Origin: Membranipora membranacea
Lineage: Eukaryota; Bryozoa; Gymnolaemata; Cheilostomatida; Membraniporidae
Direction of reading: 5' to 3'
NCBI GenBank assembly: GCA_914767715.1
Contig: OU612068.1
Location: forward strand, 25,234,001 to 25,298,000
Length of the DNA stretch: 64,000 nt
The first letter of the stretch is position 1. Each line of letters opens with the position of its first letter. The position numbers were made by a program, and so were the translations under genes. Below, piece by piece: positions 62,401 through 64,000 of the stretch. Under the pieces are notes generated by a model that ran no database searches, was not told the DNA's origin, and saw only the letters and a list, made by a program, of their open reading frames with translations.

Positions 62401-63073
62401 GCAATAATGCCGAATATACAGTGAAGCCAATGAGCCAATCAACTGCTTCGTTACAGTCAGTTGTCCGGGTGTTAAAGCGGGCGGGCTCATGAAAATAAAC
62501 CATCAAAGGTTGTACAGCTTTTACTGGTCTATAAGACACGCATGCACAACTTGTGGAATGAAATGAATGTCTACTTTAATATAACCCCCTCATAACTGTT
62601 ACCTAGTTCTGTTTCGTTGTGTCATCGACTTTTTTTTGAGTGATGGATTCAGGTATTCTAAAAAGATACATCATTCCCTGATTGACTAATACTTGATCTA
62701 GAATATTCTTATGGCGGATCTGTGTTCACTAAAAATAAGGAGGACTATACAGCTGGGCCGTATCTATATGATAATACTAATATTAGTTATATATAATACA
62801 GCAATAAATTACTAATTCTATGGACATAACAGATTACCATAAAAAAATTGTGAATTACGAATATAAAAAATCACTAGCAGCAGTAGAATGGCTCGTAACA
62901 AAATATAATGAAGAAATTAAACGTTGTAGCATGGTAGTAAATGATAGTACCGCATATATATTTTTTGACACTACAAAATAAGCGCGCAAAGCTATAATAT
63001 TCATTTAGATAAAATGCATCGTATATGAGATTTTCATCCGGTTTTGAAGTAGTGGTTGAAAGCTAGATTCTTT
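59419..63073. other. Intergenic between CTF18 and the right-edge gene
   Basis: Upstream of CTF18 (its promoter must lie just above 59418; no clear TATA box is seen) and downstream of the right-edge gene. Several short frames, such as 59951-60181 plus and 61288-61572 minus, lack motifs or splice support. The one structured element is the hairpin at 60327-60426. Confidence 0.4.
60327..60426. repeat. Long hairpin with 39-base arms
   Basis: The left arm, 60327-60365 (ATCACAGGCC to CCAGTAGTCG), is matched by its near-perfect reverse complement at 60388-60426 around a 22-base loop. Only about three mismatches are visible. This could be the core of a MITE or an inverted duplication of a short segment. 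The folded RNA would resemble a small-RNA precursor, but no transcription evidence is available. Confidence 0.75.
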
Positions 63074-63079
63074 TTTATT
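63074..63079 (-). terminator. AATAAA polyadenylation signal of the right-edge gene
   Basis: AATAAA on the minus strand, about 90 bases after the stop codon at 63169. Position and strand suit the 3' end of the gene whose last coding exon is at 63169-63738. Confidence 0.5.
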
Positions 63080-63168
63080 ATGGACTGATTGGCTTGCAGT
63101 CGTTTGACCGTCAGTTTTGGGTATATAAATAATAATGGTGTGCTGCAATCTCACAATGGATTTTTATA

Positions 63169-63738
63169 TCAGTTACCATTGTATTGTCGAGGCGTGAACT
63201 GTTTGGAGTTATTGTTGGCGGTAATACCGGCGGCGGCAGGGTGAGATTTGATAAGAGCTGCAGGTTTGTGAGGTGGACGATGACGTATTAAACCATTCGT
63301 CTCACATGCCCTCTTCTTATCTAGGACCTCATCACCGTCAGATGACGATGAGCCCGTGCTCGATTCTGATATATATAAACTACAGTTAGTTTCTATACTA
63401 TCTTGATCACAGTTGGCTTGAGGTGAATCACTGCTTGAATTGTCGTATCTTGCTGTATCTGGGTGTAATGATGCTGATGATGGTACTTGCTCTGACAGGA
63501 CGTTGAACTCGCTGTCTGGTCGTCGTTTATTCTCGTTTATAGTTGAGGTGGCACTGAGACGTGATCGGGTTGGTCTCCGATCAATAGGCTGACTAGCTGG
63601 CCTGGCGTGAAGATGGCCGGCGTTAGAACCTTTACGTCTCAGCACAACGTCACAGGAAGAATGAGGGAAATAGTTTTCGAGATTGAGAGATCTCCTTATC
63701 TGCTGCAAACTTGTCTCATCTGGTTCTGTTTGTGAAGC
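63169..63738 (-). CDS. Last coding exon of an unrecognised gene (partial)
   Basis: The acceptor TTTTGTTACAG (63739-63749) is followed by a frame of 189 codons and TGA at 63169-63171. The exon starts in phase 0 if GCT is the first codon (ASQTEPDETSLQQIRRSLNL). Apart from that short amphipathic start, the sequence is disordered: Arg-rich patches (IDRRPTRSRLS, NENKRRPDSE), a Ser/Asp-rich block (SESSTGSSSSDGDEVLDKKR) and a Pro/His/Ala-rich end. These look like a regulated, phosphorylatable tail. Upstream exons lie beyond the right edge. I do not recognise the family. Confidence 0.65.
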   Translation of the reverse strand, partial: ASQTEPDETSLQQIRRSLNLENYFPHSSCDVVLRRKGSNAGHLHARPASQPIDRRPTRSRLSATSTINENKRRPDSEFNVLSEQVPSSASLHPDTARYDNSSSDSPQANCDQDSIETNCSLYISESSTGSSSSDGDEVLDKKRACETNGLIRHRPPHKPAALIKSHPAAAGITANNNSKQFTPRQYNGN

Positions 63739-64000
63739 CTGTAACAAAAAATTAAAGTTTGAAATTAATAATATTGACTTCATGTTAAATGTTTACAGAT
63801 ATGCTATGCAAGTCTTTGAAGGATGGCTTGATTTGGCTGAATCTATATTTTGACTATCAGGTGTGCCAAGGTTTTTGTTTTAATTCTCTACAGAAACAAG
63901 TGATTTTCACAGTATGAACTTCCTACCCACCCATTCACTCACTCATTAACAAAACTGCATTCACAATTTGTCTAATTTGCAAACTTCCAGACATTACAAA

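Overview
This is a stretch of animal nuclear DNA, AT-rich, with long introns, canonical GT-AG splice sites and dispersed repeats. The genes (Toll-like receptors with a single cysteine cluster, an intact CTF18 gene with many introns, PTB-domain adaptors, a TRIM-type RING) fit an invertebrate bilaterian such as a lophotrochozoan, but nothing seen here fixes the species. I rebuilt exons by reading splice sites and codon phase by eye.  Layout. (1) Positions 1-14.2 kb are a rearranged Toll-like receptor (TLR) locus. Two TLR copies face away from each other in arms of a large inverted duplication (about 1-4523 and 8340-13468). The left copy (minus strand) is a decayed pseudogene. The right copy (plus strand) has an intact ectodomain and membrane segment, but lost one base before the TIR domain. 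A tRNA-derived SINE, a 45-bp minisatellite, several hairpins, a frameshifted RING-finger (TRIM-like) remnant and a direct repeat fill the rest. (2) 14.98-17.61 kb (plus) and 20.75-24.37 kb (minus) hold two convergent genes, each encoding about 490 residues with a PTB/PID-like domain and a Ser-rich tail. (3) 28.5-59.4 kb (minus) is a complete CTF18/CHTF18 gene in 21 coding exons, 976 codons, every junction in phase. It encodes the AAA+ large subunit of the alternative clamp loader for sister-chromatid cohesion and replication. (4) 63.17-63.74 kb (minus) is the last coding exon of an unrecognised gene running off the right edge.  Main discovery. The conspicuous 4.1-kb tandem array at 31.35-35.53 kb is not anonymous satellite DNA. 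Its 107/108-bp unit is the last 101 bases of CTF18 coding exon 17 plus the first six intron bases (GTAAGT). There are 39 copies. The copy at the 5' end of the sense strand is the real exon, with its own acceptor and unique 5' half. The last copy abuts the native intron. The pre-mRNA therefore carries one exon followed by 38 further copies of its own 3' half, each with a strong 5' splice site. Only the first donor gives full-length protein; reading into copy 2 hits a stop. This could be a splicing-regulatory trap or a selfish expansion inside an essential gene.
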